This document shows, piece by piece, positions 63,431 through 64,000 of a DNA stretch of 64,000 nt. Source of the stretch: Clostridia bacterium (GTDB taxonomy: Bacteria; Bacillota_A; Clostridia; TANB77; CAG-508). The translations under genes and the position numbers were made by a program. Positions within the stretch are counted from its first letter, which is position 1; every line of letters starts with the position of its first letter. The notes under the pieces are model-generated. The model made no database searches and was not told the DNA's origin. It saw nothing but the letters and a program-made list of their open reading frames with translations. The stretch is from positions 1 to 64,000 of the forward strand of contig JAAVZD010000001.1 in NCBI GenBank assembly GCA_022791475.1. The letters are read 5' to 3'.

Positions 63431-63459
63431 TTGTAAATATCTAATAAATGTGATAAAAT
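63431..63459 (+). promoter_or_regulatory. Sigma-A promoter of the 63517 gene
   Basis: TTGTAA (63431-63436), 17 bp spacer, TAAAAT (63454-63459), with TGTGA before the -10. Confidence 0.65.
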
Positions 63460-63480
63460 ACATACATTGAAACTTGTAAA

Positions 63481-63508
63481 CCTATAAAAATAACTATTTT
63501 TAAAGGAG
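63481..63508 (+). promoter_or_regulatory. AT hairpin at the Shine-Dalgarno (63517 gene)
   Basis: CCTATAAAAATAACTATTTT then TAAAGGAGG; AAAAATA pairs with TATTTTT and CCT with AGG. ATTGAAACTTGTAAACCTAT before it is nearly the same as upstream of 31130. Confidence 0.6.
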
Positions 63509-63516
63509 GAAGAAAA

Positions 63517-63741
63517 ATGAAGATTAAACCAAAGGAAACACATTATGCAAAGAAAAAAGTAATAATGATAGGAGAATGTTGCAAATGTAAAAGAACGGTT
63601 ATATTTGAAAAAATATATATAGCTCATAATGGACCTTATAGATGGAATTTCTGTACAGGATGCATACAATCTATCGAGGAGGCTAAAGAAGCCTCATTAA
63701 TTAAAAGACCTACCTTTGATTCCGTTAGAAAAATTTATTGA
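63517..63741 (+). CDS. Small zinc-ribbon-like protein, 74 aa
   Basis: Unrecognised. Two Cys pairs, GECCKCKRT and FCTGCIQS, 30 residues apart, suggest a zinc ribbon. AEG-like basic start KIKPKETHYAKKKVIM. Leader hairpin and strong promoter as in the 26063 and 31130 genes. Confidence 0.65.
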   Translation: MKIKPKETHYAKKKVIMIGECCKCKRTVIFEKIYIAHNGPYRWNFCTGCIQSIEEAKEASLIKRPTFDSVRKIY

Positions 63742-63760
63742 TAATTGAAAAATGTAAACC

Positions 63761-63784
63761 TATAAAATAATTATTTTAAGGAGG
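63761..63784 (+). promoter_or_regulatory. AT palindrome at the Shine-Dalgarno (63792 gene)
   Basis: TAAAATAATTATTTTA (63763-63778), identical to 31101-31116, then AAGGAGG; CCTA stands before it as there. Confidence 0.65.
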
Positions 63785-63791
63785 AAAAACG

Positions 63792-64000
63792 ATAAAACCA
63801 TTAAATGAGGAACAGGTAAAGGTAATAAAAGATTTTGAAGAATTCAAAAAGAACTTATCAGAAAAATATGGTATTCTTAGAACAGGTATGATTATGATGG
63901 AAAAGGCATTTAATGATGCGCTTGGAGAACAAGAAATTAACAATAAGCCATCAGCATATTCAATGACATCACTTATAGAGCACGATTTAAATTATGGACT
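63792..64000 (+). CDS. Hypothetical protein, partial at the window end, non-AUG start
   Basis: Open frame from 63792 to the end: IKPLNEEQVKVIKDFEEFKK, later ILRTGMIMMEKAFNDALGEQ. Unrecognised, helical. There is no ATG, GTG or TTG at a suitable distance from AAGGAGG (63778-63784); ATA 63792 (7 bp) or ACG 63789 are the candidates. The first internal ATG is about 33 codons in, with no ribosome binding site. Confidence 0.5.
   Translation, partial: MKPLNEEQVKVIKDFEEFKKNLSEKYGILRTGMIMMEKAFNDALGEQEINNKPSAYSMTSLIEHDLNYG

Noticed and set aside
63594..63600. AACGG in the 63517 gene as another shift site
   Set aside because: Here CGG is not a codon (AGA-ACG-GTT), and the frame is continuous.
1..64000. 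tRNA or rRNA genes
   Set aside because: I found no cloverleaf with a GTTCRANYC arm and no rRNA sequence. In particular no tRNA-Arg or tRNA-Gly is in the window to test the decoding idea.

Overview
The window looks like chromosomal DNA of a very AT-rich, endospore-forming Clostridia-type Firmicute. It carries spore genes (cotJA/cotJB/cotJC, ytfJ with its DUF2953 partner, ytxC, dacF, spoIIP), a Gram-positive-type PolC, TTG starts and strong AGGAGG ribosome binding sites. Gene order around ylxM-ffh-rpsP-khpA-rimM-trmD-rplS and pyrH-frr-uppS-cdsA-rseP-polC is that of ordinary Firmicutes.

Layout. 1-2500: large serine recombinase and small cargo genes, abutting a truncated cotJC (the other cotJ genes follow to 3578). 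3.8-8.1 kb: a RelA/SpoT-like protein, recX, scpA, DUF2953 and ytfJ. 8.2-15.5 kb: dacF, a DHH-CinA fusion, a VanW protein, tig-clpP-clpX. 15.6-25.9 kb: an HD hydrolase, secD-secF, rhodanese, ytxC, a GH57 branching enzyme, a DUF4912 protein, a GT4 glycosyltransferase, ylbF and a membrane metallopeptidase. 26-48 kb: conserved genes (dinB, folD, dprA, glycogen phosphorylase, pyk, recJ, relA, hisS, spoIIP) alternating with small, singly transcribed, lineage-specific genes. 47-63 kb: the translation/secretion and envelope clusters, a sortase with its LPQTG partner, a RAYT transposase with its repeats, and polC. The right end has two more small genes.

Main observation. Nine times, in eight genes (the 1910 gene, DUF2953, dacF, clpX, dprA, ffh twice, sortase, polC), the reading frame breaks at an in-frame CGG codon. 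Skipping exactly one base, the C of CGG, restores the known protein, with the next three bases GGN read as glycine. In clpX and ffh this glycine is the invariant one of the Walker A loop (GSGKT). I scanned the other conserved genes by eye for in-frame CGG and found none used as arginine. The only apparently sense CGG codons (seven) are in five small lineage-specific genes, and five of the seven are followed by G, while all nine shift sites are followed by A or T. This pattern suggests recurrent +1 programmed frameshifting (or CGGN quadruplet decoding as Gly) at an unassigned or starved CGG codon.

Second layer. Many of the small lineage-specific genes have hairpins that include the start of their own Shine-Dalgarno sequence. 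Three interspersed repeat families fill the intergenic spaces. One of them flanks the RAYT gene, and another brings a ribosome binding site to clpP and hisS. The truncated cotJC next to a serine recombinase suggests a skin-like element that could be excised during sporulation.
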